Assembly (NCBI GenBank): GCA_905331475.1
Contig: CAJNYU010000512.1
Location: forward strand, 62,001-126,000
Source: Rotaria socialis
Lineage: Eukaryota > Rotifera > Eurotatoria > Philodinida > Philodinidae
Reading direction: 5' to 3'
DNA: 64,000 nt
How positions within the stretch are numbered: the stretch's first letter is position 1; each line of letters begins with the position of its first letter. The position numbers were made by a program, and so were the translations under genes. Shown here piece after piece: positions 38,224 to 53,000 of this stretch. Below the pieces are notes generated by a model. That model ran no database searches and was not told where the DNA came from. It was given only the letters and a program-made list of their open reading frames with translations.

Positions 38224-41200
38224 ATGCCGCCAAAAGGGACAAAAAGTCCACGAGCAAAAAGTCCTAAAAGTGGTAAACCAGGAGGAGGATCAACATGGGA
38301 AGCTCTATTAGGTACAATGTCTATCAATCAAGTGAGCTTTATAAAAAAAAAACAATTTGTACTCTACTATATCTTCCGTTTCTTATTATATTCTATTAAA
38401 TAGGACAATTGGACAACATTTGTTTGTTTTCTTACACCTGATTTTTCTGTTAATCAAATTTATATTGATCTCATTGAAAAAGCCATGCAAGTTGACATTC
38501 GACGACAATTTGATTTTATCTCTAAACGTGATTTTCTTGAAGCTGTAAGTAATAAGATCAAAAGTTTTTTTTTTCTTTTACAATAACCCAAGTATTCGAT
38601 AGAGTCCTTCATACTTACCAAAATGTCATCTATTATAGAATATCAAAGAAAAAATTTCTCAAAAAGACCATTTGCTAGTATACAGGATCCTGAATAAAAT
38701 TATTGATCTACAGTATTTCCTACAACCTTCTGTTCTGACGTAAATTTACAATCAACTCTCAATATTGTTTATAGCTTTTTGAGACCATGTTTGAGTTTTG
38801 AGAAAACTTCATATATGATCTACGTATGAAGTTCTAGTATGGATTGAGAGCTCCATTGGTTATGTCGATCACTAATCGAATTTACGTTAGATATTTGGTA
38901 TTGTAGAAAGAAAGAAAGAAAGAAAGAAAGACAAAGCCAAGAAAATGTTGGTCTTCTTTTTCTGATATGTTCTCTGTACTCACTTGATATTCTTTAGATC
39001 AAAACCTTGGGTAAAGCATCAAAAGCTACCAATAAGTCTGTTTCGACAAGTGCAACTCTTGCCAGTCTTATGAATTCACAATTTTTTACTGCCTACGAAT
39101 ATGCTAAAACAATATTAGATACAGGTGGAGACATTGATGATCAATTGTGGGCGAAATTAATCAAATGTCGTATACTTGACCTAAAAAAAGAAGTACACGG
39201 TAGAACAACCCATAAAATAGTATGCCATTTAGAAATCGTTTTTGCAATTTTAATGATAGTCGACTTTTGCATTACAGTCATCAACACCGGGAACTACAAC
39301 GACACTTAAAACGGAAAAACCAAAATCTCCCAGTGGAAAAAAATCGCCAAAAGGAGCTGCTGCTGCTAAAAAACAAACGCCTGGTTTACAACAATCCCAA
39401 GCTGACACGCATATTGAAAAGTCGACAGGTGTAAAGACACGTGATCAAATTGCCAATGAAACTAAATATGTCGGTAGGTCAATTGAGTGTAAAGGAGAAA
39501 AAGAAAAGGCTTCATCCAAATTTCCTATTGGTTTTATTCAGGCAATCTAGGAATAAAAAGAAAAAAAGGTTGTAGAAAATATTATTTTTCGCTATATTTT
39601 TGCTCTTCGATATGATTATGCATTATTTTATTCACTGGCTTTCTTTTAAAAACAAAACAGTTAACTCTATGTTTTAAAATTTAGATGACGAGCCAAGTGA
39701 TGGACCTAATCAATATGTATTTTTAAGTGGCTTCTATTCAACTGGTCTTTTAAATTCACTTGATACGGTCGGAGCTCGTATTGATACAGTAACAAATGTA
39801 TCCTGTGATAGGTTGGATGATACAAAACGTCTATTCAATGAAATGATGCAACGAGATCGACAAGAACAAACGCTTAAAGCTGATGTACTCAAAGATATAC
39901 GTAAGTATGAGATCATAAGACTTCTAAATGCATTACTTTCTAATATTGATCGTTTTCAGCAAAAGATTCAATACGTAAGAAATTTCCTTTCGGTTTCTTT
40001 TTTCATTCATTTTCATTTAATAACTAACCGTCTCACATACCAAATGCCATTTCCATAGTTTAACGCAACTATTTATAAGCCATTGTCAAATTTCGAAATC
40101 GATTTGACATGATTTATTGTTTTGTAATCAAAGTTCTAATAATTCATATGATATATTTTTTTATATATTCACGCAGAATGTTAGTTTATTACCACTGAGC
40201 AAATATATTTTATTTTTATAACTAATAAGCAAACAAAGAAATTTATTATATTTTGAATGAATTTCTTGATTGCTTTTTTTCTTACTTTCTAGTTACTCCC
40301 GAGCAAATTGCTCAACAAATTGAACGAAATGATCAAACATTAAATCATTTCTGGAAAGATCTAATGCCCATATTGGACAATTCACCTGACCGATCGATGC
40401 TACAAGATATTATTGTGACATCATTAAAAGTGCCCAGTGATGATGTACCTAATTCATGGTCGAATACTGAACAACGAGTTAGTTGATAGTTTTGAATAGA
40501 ACAACAAAAGAAATATTTCTCTTTCTATCTTCAAATTCCTAGACCAAATTAGCACAATCTCTTCAAAATAGTATCGTTGAAAGTAGTTATCGTTTAACTG
40601 TTCGTAAACGACAATTCAATACATTTAATCAACAAATGAAACTCGTAACAATACCTACTATTGGTTTGTGTCAGACATGATTACTATTCTTCTATGTTCT
40701 CAAATAACGACATTATTATTTATTTAGAAGAAAAAGCAGTGGAATCAATAGTCGACGCTAAAATCTATAATGAAATAACGACAATCGTTCCACCAGAATC
40801 GTTAAGTGTACCGTTGATTTTACATGGAATTCTCGAACAAGTTCGTTTGAACAACAAACCTTAGTTTTCTTATAACTAAAAAACTGATTTCAGGTTGAAG
40901 CTCAAAATGCAAATACGAATAAAAATCTTAATGCAACTCAACAAGATGATGTTGGACGATATTTACGTGAAAAACTATTAAGTCTTTCCATGGGAAAAGA
41001 AGAACAAAAAGTATGAGATATTCAATCTGAAATGAAAATTAAATGAGATTCTTTTTGTTTTTGAGGAAATTGAAAATCTCGTTCCGAAATCTCCATTTGC
41101 TAAAGCGACTGGATCGGGACCAACAATGATCTATTATGGTGATGATGTAAAACAACGCTTAGCAACGTTAAATCGTTTAGCTATATTCGACCCACTTAAA

Positions 41201-44200
41201 ATAGAACATGATTCAATAGTTTCACATTCACGTCTCAATAGTCTATCTGAATTGTCAACAAAACAAATTGATGATTCAGATTCTAGAGAACGTCAAACAC
41301 GTCTGAATCAATTTTTACAATTTTGTACCGATGAAGAACTTCTTCTATCAGGTTTGTCGAAATAAGATCACTAATTTTTTTTCATTTTAATCAATTATTA
41401 TTTCTAGATGTGGATCACGTTCTTAAACAATTAGTTTTTGAATGTATGACAATAAATTCAACAATACCAATCACACCTGAAAATACTCCTGAACAGCCAA
41501 CAAGTCGTCCATCGTCGGTTGGCAGTAATCACGACGAAGAACAATTACATTTTGAACGACGTTTATCAACTTTACTCGATCAAGAAAATAAACAATTCGT
41601 GAATACAAAACCTATTATTTGGGATGATCCATTTGAGTTATTAATAACCAATGAAGAAACAGGACGTATTGGAATTTCAGCTGAAACACTTCCATCAAGT
41701 CCAACAAGTCGAAGTAACGATTAAAACTAGTGGAAAGAAAAAAAGAATATTCATGTCCGTGCTTATTTTAGCTTCGAAAGGTTCAATTTTACGAGCTCGA
41801 ACACAATCACCAAAACGATCAGGTACGTGAGAATTTAGAAAATTTATATTTAAAAACTTTCAACCAACAGCAACAAACTATTTATCGATTATTATCTTAC
41901 AGAGTCTGATTCAGGTACTAAAGCATGATTTTTGTGTTTACGTGTGCGTATAGTTTTGTGCCGAAGGTTAACAAAAGTGGATCACTTGTTGCCTTTCAAT
42001 ACCGCATGGAAATAATAATTTCCTAGAAAAACCTAACCTTTGATTTTGTTTTCTTTTTGTAATTAATAACAATCTTGTTTGTGATTGCCTTCTTTATTCG
42101 ATTTCAACAGTCTATACTGTTCGTTTTGACGTTAATAATCCAGACAACAATCTCTACCAACAAATGCATCATCTGATACCACCTGCCGGAGGTGCGAACG
42201 TCGACGGAACAATGCAAAATATTACTCAATATCATAAACGAAACTTGAATGATTGGAATTTTGCTGAACACTTTGAACCTGATGTATTTGCACAAGTATG
42301 TATTTGTTCAATCATTAAAGAATAAATTTTCATGAGAGGCACATCTGTTGTTGTTGTTGTTGTTGTTTCGACAATCTCCTTGCTAAATATGACAAAAATT
42401 GTCAACTTCTGGTGTTTTGATGAACGAGAATTTCCCCGCGAGATAAAATATTCAACTAATCCAAAAACTTGTTTCTGCATAATAGGAATTCGAATCCAAC
42501 ATGAACACAAGTCTCACGCCCTAAATAATTGTTTTAGAGATTTTCAAACATTTTTTCACTATTTTTAAACGAAATACGAAATTCTAGTCTGAAGCCATCA
42601 AACATATTTTCCTGCGAATGAAAAATTGAACCAACATTTTCTCTCTATTATCCGATTAATTACTCATGAGTAATCTATGCTTTGGCTAGTAGATATTCAA
42701 ATAGTATTAGAAGCTACTAAAAACAAATCAAAGGATTATCTGAATTATCGTGCGATTTATGTTTATGTTGTTACTCTAATATTTTTGTTGTAGGTAATCC
42801 AACAAGCGTTATTTACACATTCACAAATTAGTGTATACTATAATCGACGAGATCATACTCATATGATGATTCTTTCATTACCCGTACCCGAAGGTAAAAC
42901 GATCGGATATGAGAATACAAGCAAAAAATTGTTTTCTGATGTTGGATTCAGGTAAGAATATTTCTCTAGGTTTAGAATTGAAATTCTAAATTATGAATTT
43001 AATAGAAATTTTCTTGATGAAATTTCATATGAAATTGTCGATTGGCTTCGCGATGAAGAAGCTAAATATCAAGCTGATATACTTGCACAAGAAGTGAAAA
43101 CATTCGCACGTCAAACAACACCAACACCAGACGCAATAAAAGCAGCTCTGGAAGCGACTGCCAAGAAAGGAAAAGGAGCAGCAGGAAAAAGTATTTGTTT
43201 TAAAATTGTGTCAAGTGAAACAAAAACACTTCATTTTTAGAAACATCACCACTTCGATCAGCAAGTGTTAGTTCCGATAGTGGAAATAGCACTGATGAGG
43301 AAAAGACGATTCGTGATGATTATGTACATCCGACTTCATTGAAAGCATGGAAACAAAAGAAAGATAAAGAAATTCAAGAACAAGACCAACAAGTTAAAGC
43401 AAAGCGACCAACATCGGGTACTAAATCGCCTAAAGCTAAAAGTCCTCGAGGAGCTGAAAAAGCAGCGAAAGTAACAACACCAAGAGAAAAATCTCCGAAA
43501 GGCGCTAAAGGAAAACGAGCTAGTTCTACACCATCAGACAAGTCTCCGGTAAGTAAAATTTTTGGAAATAAGTCGAAGAAATGATGATCATAATTGTCAT
43601 TATTCATTCATTCTAAGGGGCAAAAAACTCCACAAGAATTTGGCGAACCTTCTGATCGAGTAATTTTTAAAAATAAATATTCAATATTTTATTCTAGTTG
43701 ATTGTATTGATTTTATTATTATTAATAGTTCATCGGATATAGTCTAGGCAATCGTTTGTTAAGTGCACAATGTAATACGTCTCATTTGCTTCTGCCCGAT
43801 GGATGTTTTGTTCGAACATCTATTGACACAATTAAACGAGGCCCTACATGCGTTTCAGCTAGGTTTGTCTACCTGAAATTATTCATGCTTAATTATAAAA
43901 TTTTTCTTCATTGGTTAGTTTATTTCGAAATAAAAGTTTATATACAGTAAAATTAATCAATCCAAATAAACATTCAAACAATAATGATGACCAAGCATCT
44001 TCGGCTCCACAAAGCAGTTCGGATGGAACAACGAAAACGACTGAAGGTCTGTTCGTTTCTTCGAATAATACGTTGATCAATGATTGTATTTTTTTTTTCT
44101 ATGAAGATAATTCTCCGCGTGTCATGGATGAAAAACACGTTGCTGAATATGGTGTGTTTACAGCTCTACTCAACTCAGGAATGCTTCTATCTTGTAGTAG

Positions 44201-45461
44201 CTATGATACTAAAGCTCCGAAACGTAAATTTTCATATATTTGCAATTCAACAAGAAAACTATTTTTATTTCATCTGAATAGCACCACCGCCGCCTGAACC
44301 TCCAGCTCCTGAAGTGCCAGTCGAAGAAAAAGTCGAAGATAAAAAGAAAGAAGCGGCGGCAGCAACTAAAAACAAGAAAAAAGGCAAAACAGTTGAAGTT
44401 GAAGCTCCACCAGTTGTAAGTTTTATTTGAAAAAAAAATGATTATTTAATCACTTTATCGTGATATCGAATTGAAATATAAATCATAAATTATGCTCTAG
44501 GTTCTAGCAACTGTCATCGAGGTAGCATTTATTTGCTATCGCTTTTCTATATGCATATATACGTACTGCATTTTACACTATTTAGCTCTCACGCCATTAG
44601 CGCTTTTATTGTTTATGCGACAGAAATATTTCACTATACACAAGATAGATTAATGCTAATTTTCTTCATTATTTGTTATTCATAAACAATCTAATCTTCT
44701 TTTTTTCCGTAGGATAAAACACCACGTGAACCGCAATATGAAGCTGAACCCTTTCAACGTTTGACAATTTCAATCCCAACTGGCCTTGTTGTTACATACT
44801 ATCCCGAGACTTTTCTTGGTAATAATTTTTTATCTGTAATTTTACGAAAAATCCATGTGTTTCTTATTCGTACTGGATTTTAGGTGTTAAACTGACTCGA
44901 CCAAATCAAGAACATAGACTAGTTGTGAAACAATATTATGCCTGTCAATCAAAAGGTTTTCATGCATGTGAACAATCACGTTTGAATGCATATGAAGAAA
45001 ATTCACGTATTATTGATTCCGAAGGACATGTTATGATATTTAAACGCGATGGAGAAGTGACGGTATGTAATTATCTTTTAGAATTTGTTCTTTAAATTGA
45101 TTTATCTGTATGTGTTTGTTGATCAATAGATTCTTCAACCTGATGGTGGAGTATTTATGAAAATGATTGTGCCTCAACAAGAACCAGAAATGGAAATGTC
45201 ACCTGAAAGTCCTAATAGTGCTAAGAAAGAAACTAGAACGGACGCTAGAGGAAAAAAGAAAGGCGATTCAAAAAATGATACAGATACATCGACTATTGCT
45301 GAAGAAGTTAAACATGTTTATCAATGGAGATGTATCACTGCCGATGGTCAATCCTATATACAGAATTCAATGACTCAAGAATATGAAAAGGCTGAACAAT
45401 TAAGGTTAATTCTTGAAACAAATCCCAAAACGAATGAGGTAGTGTGTCAAGAAACAAATTA

Positions 45462-45494
<33 letters not shown>

Positions 45495-48400
45495 TCCTCA
45501 TTGTAGCAAGTCATTCATCGAGAAGATAAAGTCATCATTGTATTTCGTGCCGATGGCTCTCGTATTGTTAGCTTCGCCGATGGAACAAGGTAAACCTTTT
45601 GTTTTTAATTCAAAATCCTTTGAATAACACGTTGAAACCTTCGAAATTCCTTTTGCTGGCTTGAAAAAAAAGTCATTATTTCCGAGAAATAGACAAGCCT
45701 CTAGTGAAACATAGTAATTTAAATTGTAGAGCACTAACTTCTAGCTTTTATCTTAATTTCGACTCGATTATCAAACATACATCAACAGTTTTTGCCATGA
45801 AACACTAAACGTTTCTAATGTATATTTATTGACTTTTAAATAGACCCATGTCTTCAATCACAAGTTTTTCTATGAGTGATATGGTTTAATTTATTTATCT
45901 AGAATAACAACTTTTGAAGCCGTTGAACAAAAAAGCGGTACTCCAACCAATCAAGACTCAGGTAGGAAAATAGTCATCATAATATTATACTTATTTTTTA
46001 TTGTTTAATCTAATAGATGACCGTAACAATTCAATGTTAGGCTTTCGAAAGATTCCTCATATTAGAGTTGAAGCATCGGGCTATGCAACAGTAGCATTTA
46101 ATTGTGAAACAACCGATTGTCGAACTGTATTTAATGATGGTAGTTCAGTAGATGTGTTTGCCAATGGTACTTATTCAATTTTTGAAAGTGATGGAGAAAA
46201 ATTCGATATCAATGAAAATGGTGATGTACTTTTGGATTTTCAACAGTAAATTTTATTTTAGTATTTATTTCAAAACTGATTGATCAACCATTTTTTAGAT
46301 CAACTTATGCAAAACGCGTTCAAGAACTTTTATCGAATGTCGAACCAAGTAAATGTATTATGTCACAAAATGGTGATTTGATATTCGACGCCGTTGATTA
46401 TGAACAAACTCAATATTGTGTTGAAGCATCTGGAGAAACTTATGCAAAAGAAACTGATCATCGGCAAATGATGAAAACTTTGCCATTAGAAATGCATGTA
46501 CCAAGGTGAATAGAACTAATTAGAGTATTGACTAGAGTAAACTATGAACCGTTGAACTATTCAGTCCATAAAATAGAATAAAAGTATTTTTCGGACGTTG
46601 TATCAAGATATGATCGTGATTTCTGGAAATTATTTTAGCTAATTTAAATTATTTTTTCTCAGATTCTTCATCATTCATGAAGATGGTAGTGGCACAGAAT
46701 TATTACGTTTTAAAGATCTGTATTCCTATTTGAGAACAATGGATCTTGATCAAAGTACGGCTGTTGTTCGTGAACCTTTACTAAGTAATCCGAAGGTTAC
46801 TGGAGCTACAGTAATGCGACCATTCCAAGGTACAGCTTCTTTTCTTTTCTTTTTTTTTTGAATTTAAATGTCCTTATTAATCCTCGCTTAACTTTACTAG
46901 ATGAAGTTCATCGCCGTTGGTTAGCATCATTTGATGATGATTCTGTGATTCCATCAAGTCTTCGTAATTATACATCAGCCACAGCCATGACTCGTAGTTA
47001 TTCATCAATGTCAGGAAGTAACCATTCTTCGACAAATAATATAAATCCTCAAGAAAATGCTATTCTTCGACAAACGAGCAGAAATAATCAACATCCCTAT
47101 AAATCAACAACATTAACAGCTGGTGTTTCAGCACAACAACCAATTGCTGAAATGCCGAAAGCAATTGATTATCGTAATTTTATGGAATTTCCAAGACTTC
47201 AAGATGATGTTCGAATTAAATTATTTACTTCATTGAAGTATTGAAACAAGCATAGAATCAATTTATTCAATTTCATTTTATGTATTGATTTAGGTCTTAC
47301 ATTGATTTTGTTAAAAATCGAGCTGATTATCATACGAAATTGTTACCAAATGACCATCGAAGTCGATTGGAAAAAGAAAAAGCAAATAAAATCTGGAAAA
47401 ATGTTCGACCACAAGGAACAACAAAAGGTAGTTTTCTTATCTTAATTTATTCATATACAATAAAACTCGTGTTCTATATTTATTAGATGATTTAACTTTA
47501 TTATATCTGAAAACTCTTCGTCCTGATCGACAGAAAACCACAACACAACAATCAGTTGTACCATTATCGAAGAAATATAACATCGATCATCTACGCGAAG
47601 AACTTCAACAAGAAAAATCTAATAAAAAATTAAAAAATGAAATCAAAAGAGGTATCGCTGTGCCCTATTTTCAAAGCGAATGGGGTGTAGCATATATACA
47701 ACAACAGCAACAGTCGCCATCAGAACATGTTTTAACAAGAGTATCAAAAAGTGCTGAAGCCATTAGTAATTTTAATAGTTTATTGTCTTTTTGAAATATA
47801 CTGGTTATCTATAATATTAGAATCATCGAATGATAATCAACTTTTTATGAAATCTCCTCCGAATTCTCCAACTGATCAAATAAATCGACTCTCACAAGTA
47901 CGAAAGTCTCAACCTGCTCGTAGTGTTAGTACAGGTAAGAGAAAGCTTCTTAGCCAAATGATTATTCTAAGAATAGATGATGAACATTTGTTTGCTATTT
48001 TTTCTATTCAAGAAGCTGAAGATAATAAAACAATGGGCGGTTCCGGTCAACATGATCAAGGAGGTATTTATCGTCCTGTTAAACAATTTACGTCACCAAG
48101 AGATTATGTTCAATATAATGCATATGGCAATAAGCGAGCACATCCACTTAAAGTACCAAATGGATTGAAAGGTTCGCGACCGAATGCTCAACCTCACTCA
48201 CGTGTAAGAATACCTGCGCTTAGAAATAAACGTTTTCTTGAATTTTATTTCTTTTAATATTAAGTTTCTTGATATGGAAGAACCGGTCATGGTTCGACCG
48301 AATAATGCATCGATAGGTACAGCTGCTATTAATAATCGACCACTACGAGACAGACGTGGTTGTGAACTATTTCCTGATAGAATTGATTTTGGTATTCTAA

Positions 48401-48964
48401 AAGAAGGTAAATACTAATCTAGATTGAGAAAAATAATTTTCTAATTTGCAATAAATTCAGGCGTAACTTACGGAGCAGAAATTGAAGTAAAAAATGTTGG
48501 TATTGACGCATGTCGTTTTCGTATTCGCCAACCACCATTGGGCACTGGATTACGAGTTGTTTTTCAACCAGGACTTGTATGTAGATTTATTTTTCTATTT
48601 ATTTATTTATTTAATAAAATGATATGTTTTAAAGCTTGCGGCGGGTATGCGTCGACCTGTTATGATTGAACTCTATGCTATTATTAAACAAACTCAACAT
48701 CAAAGTCAACAACAACAACAACAGCAAGCACAATCTCAAGGTCTTTATCAATTAGATCAATCTATTGAAATTATTACTGAAACTGATATAATGCACTTTC
48801 CGATTCGTGCTAAAATTGCTAGTGAAGAACAATTTGATATTATGTTTGTTAACAAAGATGAAACAGCTGGAATGAATAAACCAATTCGTCTGCTAGCTCA
48901 AAAAAGTCCGAATACAAATGATTGGTTTGCTGGTAATACGAATGAAAACGCCGCGAATTCTTAA
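38224..48964 (+). CDS. SPAG17: SPAG17/PF6, ciliary central-pair projection protein, about 39 exons
   Basis: SPAG17 (PF6 in Chlamydomonas) scaffolds the C1a projection of the axonemal central pair and is needed for ciliary beating. About 39 exons from ATG 38,224 to the stop at 48,962-48,964 keep phase and sum to about 2,155 residues; human SPAG17 is 2,223. The N-terminus is Lys/Ser/Pro-rich (MPPKGTKSPRAKSPK). Diagnostic blocks are DDEPSDGPNQYVFLSGF near residue 225, VPLILHGILEQV near residue 430, a KSP-rich linker at 43,380-43,550, and repeated beta-strand units such as LLPDGCFVRTSID, DGGVFMK and NGTYSIFESDGEKF. A C-terminal MSP/ASH-like domain begins CELFPDRIDFGILKEGVTYG. A Gln run lies at about 48,697-48,730. 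Two very short exons (12 nt at 41,903-41,914 and 21 nt at 44,501-44,521) are possible but optional for phase. Bdelloids depend on motile cilia, so presence is expected. Confidence 0.9.
38906..38930. repeat. GAAA microsatellite in a SPAG17 intron
   Basis: Six or so GAAA units in the 453-bp second intron, one of the longer introns of this gene. Confidence 0.9.
45461..45494. repeat. ATCT tetranucleotide repeat in a SPAG17 intron
   Basis: About eight ATCT units fill most of a short intron (45,439-45,506). Length variation here would change intron size but not the protein. Confidence 0.95.
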
Positions 48965-50021
48965 AATGAATGATTCAACAATGGTATATAGAAATGAAAA
49001 ACTTATAGTATTGTATTTTGTACAAGATTTTCTTTTGAATTTTTCAATAAAATACATATATTTGACACTTTAAATAGCTACGCATATAAAAGTACTCGGG
49101 CAATTGTTTTGATTAAACAATATATTTCAATAGCGAAGTTTAGACGTAGCGTATACAAAACGTGCCCTTTAATAATAGTATTTCATTGAAAGGAGAGTAT
49201 TATTGGTTGAAATCATCAATTATAATTACAATATGAAAGTGAAATCGAATAGAGAGATCCTCAAACCCATAAATAAAGGTTCAAAACTATGAATTTTTCA
49301 GCTGTTAAATAAATCACACTTTCATTCAAATATTCGCTCTGCTAGTACTTTTAATTAACGAATTCTAATCTTGTGTCAATGAAACCAAAACTAATCCTCA
49401 CTGTGTTTACTCCGATTACCAATTGATACGACTCAGCTAGAACTATCTTTACTTCTCTTCGTCTACAGATGTACCATTCATTCAAATTGTGAATAGAATA
49501 CCGACATCGACAAGCCGTCCACATTTTAAGAAGATTTTATTAAATTCTTAACTAAAACTTCAATAATATATTTTTTTTTCGAACATATTGAATAGAAAAG
49601 AAAAATTCAAGATGAGATAAATCTAACAAAAGATATTTTATAGGATAGAAATCAATTCTTCATGCAGAACAAAAAGAAAATATTTTCTTACTGTATTTTT
49701 GGTGCAGAATTGTTTTTTTCTTTAAATATAAATCAAAAAAAAACACAAACTCACATATAAATTTTTCACTAGTTTAGTAAACTAACCCATTTGTGAATGT
49801 GTGCCATAAAGCGAAAAGTAGATAATTAAAAAAGAAAGAAGAAGTGCACTCAGATCGTGACAAACGAAAAATAAAAAGAAAACGATATATTGCACATCAA
49901 GAAAAACACACTAAAAAACACATCTCTGACAAATTCTTTTTTTAATTTTAATTAGATGCGTACGTGTGCTTATTATTTTTCTTTTCACAACAGAAAGTTG
50001 TTCTTTGCTATTTGTTTTTTT
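48965..50021. other. Convergent SPAG17/RIC1 intergenic region
   Basis: This 1.06-kb AT-rich spacer lies between two convergent stops. An AATAAA signal near 49,047-49,052 fits SPAG17 polyadenylation. No coding content is recognised. Confidence 0.5.
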
Positions 50022-53000
50022 CTACGAAAGAACACAATTCGAGGACGATTCAGAGGCATGAGTATGATAGTTTGTACCATTAGTTAAAGAGTCCGATAGG
50101 GGAGAAGTATTCGAATTTGCAGTATTCACATAAACCGACTGTAAAAGTTTATTTCGTGCTGTGTCATTCGATAATTGGTGATGTTCTACTTCTTGATCAT
50201 AAGATACTTCGGCATGTGGATTAACAAGATTATTATCAGATGGTAGATGAATAAAATCACTTGAATTAACTGTTTTACCAGAACTTAAACGAACATCAAG
50301 AAATTTTAATGATGACGGAGGAGGTGAAGTATCATTGGTTGTTGTTGAAACAAAATTTTGTTTCTTCAGTAATGGTGGTAAATGTTTATCTTCTTGAATT
50401 GAGCTAATAGTTCGTGCACGAACTGAACCAGGTGAAAAAAGCGATGGTTCAATTGTTTCTGAAAACGACGCCGAAGGAAATACAATGTCATCACTAAAAC
50501 GGCGCGCACGCAAAGTCGGTGATGTATCACGACTACTTTTATTATTATTATTATTATTATTTGTATGTTGAGTGTCAATAGACAACGACTCAAATGAGGA
50601 TATAGGTTGATTGGAATCTGTGGCTGAAGTTGTACGATTGCGTGGTGTAGGTTTTTTACGTGATGGCTCAGGTCGATTACTACTGTCGGTTTGCTTCAAT
50701 GAAAATAATTCATCATCTATAAAGCACAAGATATACTTAAAATGGTTATGATCCAAAAAGAAAATTTAGATTTACCTTGCTTTGATTGAATCGTTTTTTT
50801 TGTTGGAGCTGATTGAGAAATCGCAGGAGCACTTGTTCGACGTTGATTGAGTAAGACTTGAGCTTGATTGCGTATCGATAATAGTAAAGGCTTATACTCA
50901 GGACTACAAATATAGAATTCAAAGAGATCGCATGAGGCAAAATCAATCAAACAACAAACCATTCAATATCCGCCCATGTTTCTAATTCAACCAGACCACG
51001 TTGTAGAGCAAACATTTGTGTAGATAAATCTTGTATTCGAATAGCATTGATAACTTGATTGATCATCGTTTGACTTTTAAGTACAAGTGAAAAAAGAAAT
51101 GCCCAATCATAACAATCGGCCATCAAAAAAATATCATAAAGATATCTAAAAATATTATTAATATTATATCGTACAGACAAAATTTATTTTACCGTATTTG
51201 CTTTTCACATAATTGTGGACCATGATTTGCTAATTCTTGACTAAGACTTTCAATATCATTATTGTTGAGCGTATCATCAAATTCACTATCGATCGGCATA
51301 GAACTTGCTTCGGATGTTAAACTTAATGTTTCCACTAGAAGAAAAGAAAATATAGACGAAAAACATTTCACCATGATAATGCAAAAAAGGAAATTCTATA
51401 ATAAGCTGAATAAATTTTACCATGTGATCGAACGATCTATAGAATATTCTAGAAAATCAAAAATTTGTATTTAGATTGTTTTTCTCATAGAATATCAAGC
51501 CAATGTTTATGATACTGCTGAGTAAGTTTAGGCGATACCAGATTTGCGACTATTTATGTATGATATTTCGAAGTGGATCTCTATCTTATCGTTCAGTGCA
51601 TTATCTATGAACAATGATTAACTATTGCTGCTGTTGTTGAGAGTGACTTTTGAGTGCGAATTTTATTCGTTTATGAGAAAAACTGTTCAAATACAGACGA
51701 GTAATACCTACAATCGATCTCTATTAGTTAAATCTTCATTCTAGATGCAATTTATCTAACAACATTGAATTATGAATCTTTCATAGGTATCCACTACGTT
51801 AGATCAGAGAATCCATAGTAATTATTCTCCGACATTTTCTTATTGTTATAATATCTCAGTTAGTTAGAAGGCGTTAAAACAAGTATATTAATTTCATTAA
51901 TCATTTTTTCTTCAAAATATCCTTAGAAACTAAGGTATGTTTGTTTTTGATCGCTTACAAAAGTCTTTGTGTCTTTTTGGTGTTAAATCTACATTCATTT
52001 CTTCTTTTGATGTCGCACGTGACATTTGCCTGGAAAATTTCTCATCTAAAAAAGCATACAGGAATTATTATGAATATGTCTTTTATTTAAATTTTAATAC
52101 GCTACCATGATCACCAATTCGGTCATTTGGTCCAAGACCTGAATCTGAATGATGCCCATTATTATCCATACTTGATACATCTCCTTAAAAAAGCAAAGTA
52201 ATTTTAATCACAATCAAGTTCAACTAACGATAAATCGGATTAAAATAAACATTTGATGAAATTAACACAGGAAATGGCCAATTGAATTCCGTATGAAGTG
52301 CTTTCAGCGTTTGTGGATAATTTGAAATAATCAATGCTGGTTCGTGTCTAAGATGAAAAAGTTGCTTTTTTTTTTTATTGAAAATAGAAGATCGCATTTT
52401 TATACTTGAAACTTTTCAGCCAATAAAGAAGATCAAAATCAGCTATATTAGCAGCCATATAACCTAAATGTCTTAAACGACCTTTAGAAATAACTTTTAA
52501 TGCATGTTGATTTAATGTTCGCTGAATAAAATGAACCGATGATGGAGCTGTTGGGGATTGTGGTTGTGAACCATCGGATGAATCAAATGACTGTTGTTGC
52601 TGTTGTTGAACATCACTTTCACGTTTCGCTGTTTTATTATCTGACCAGCTTGTTTTCCTTCGTCGTGCTTCATTTGTTGCATTATTGGAAGAATCTGTTG
52701 GACTATTTGATGCCGATACACTGGATGAATTATTATTATTTGATGTTGCTGGCCAAGATGCTTTTGCTTTAATTGTATTAAGAGATGTTGGTAACGGTGG
52801 AGCCTCCGGTATCGTTGTTATTGTTGATGTATTTGTAATTGTACTTGCTACACTTGATGTACGTTGTCGTATATTTGTAACATAAGTAAATTTTAATGTA
52901 TCACGATGCGGTGATAATGAGGATTTTTGTGTTAAAGTATTTGACACACGATTACTTGCTGTCGTTGGAGGAAATCGAGTATTTATTGTTCGAATATATT

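Noticed and set aside
52512..52885. Frames overlapping the Ser/Thr-rich RIC1 exon
   Set aside because: They mirror low-complexity codons of RIC1 on the minus strand.
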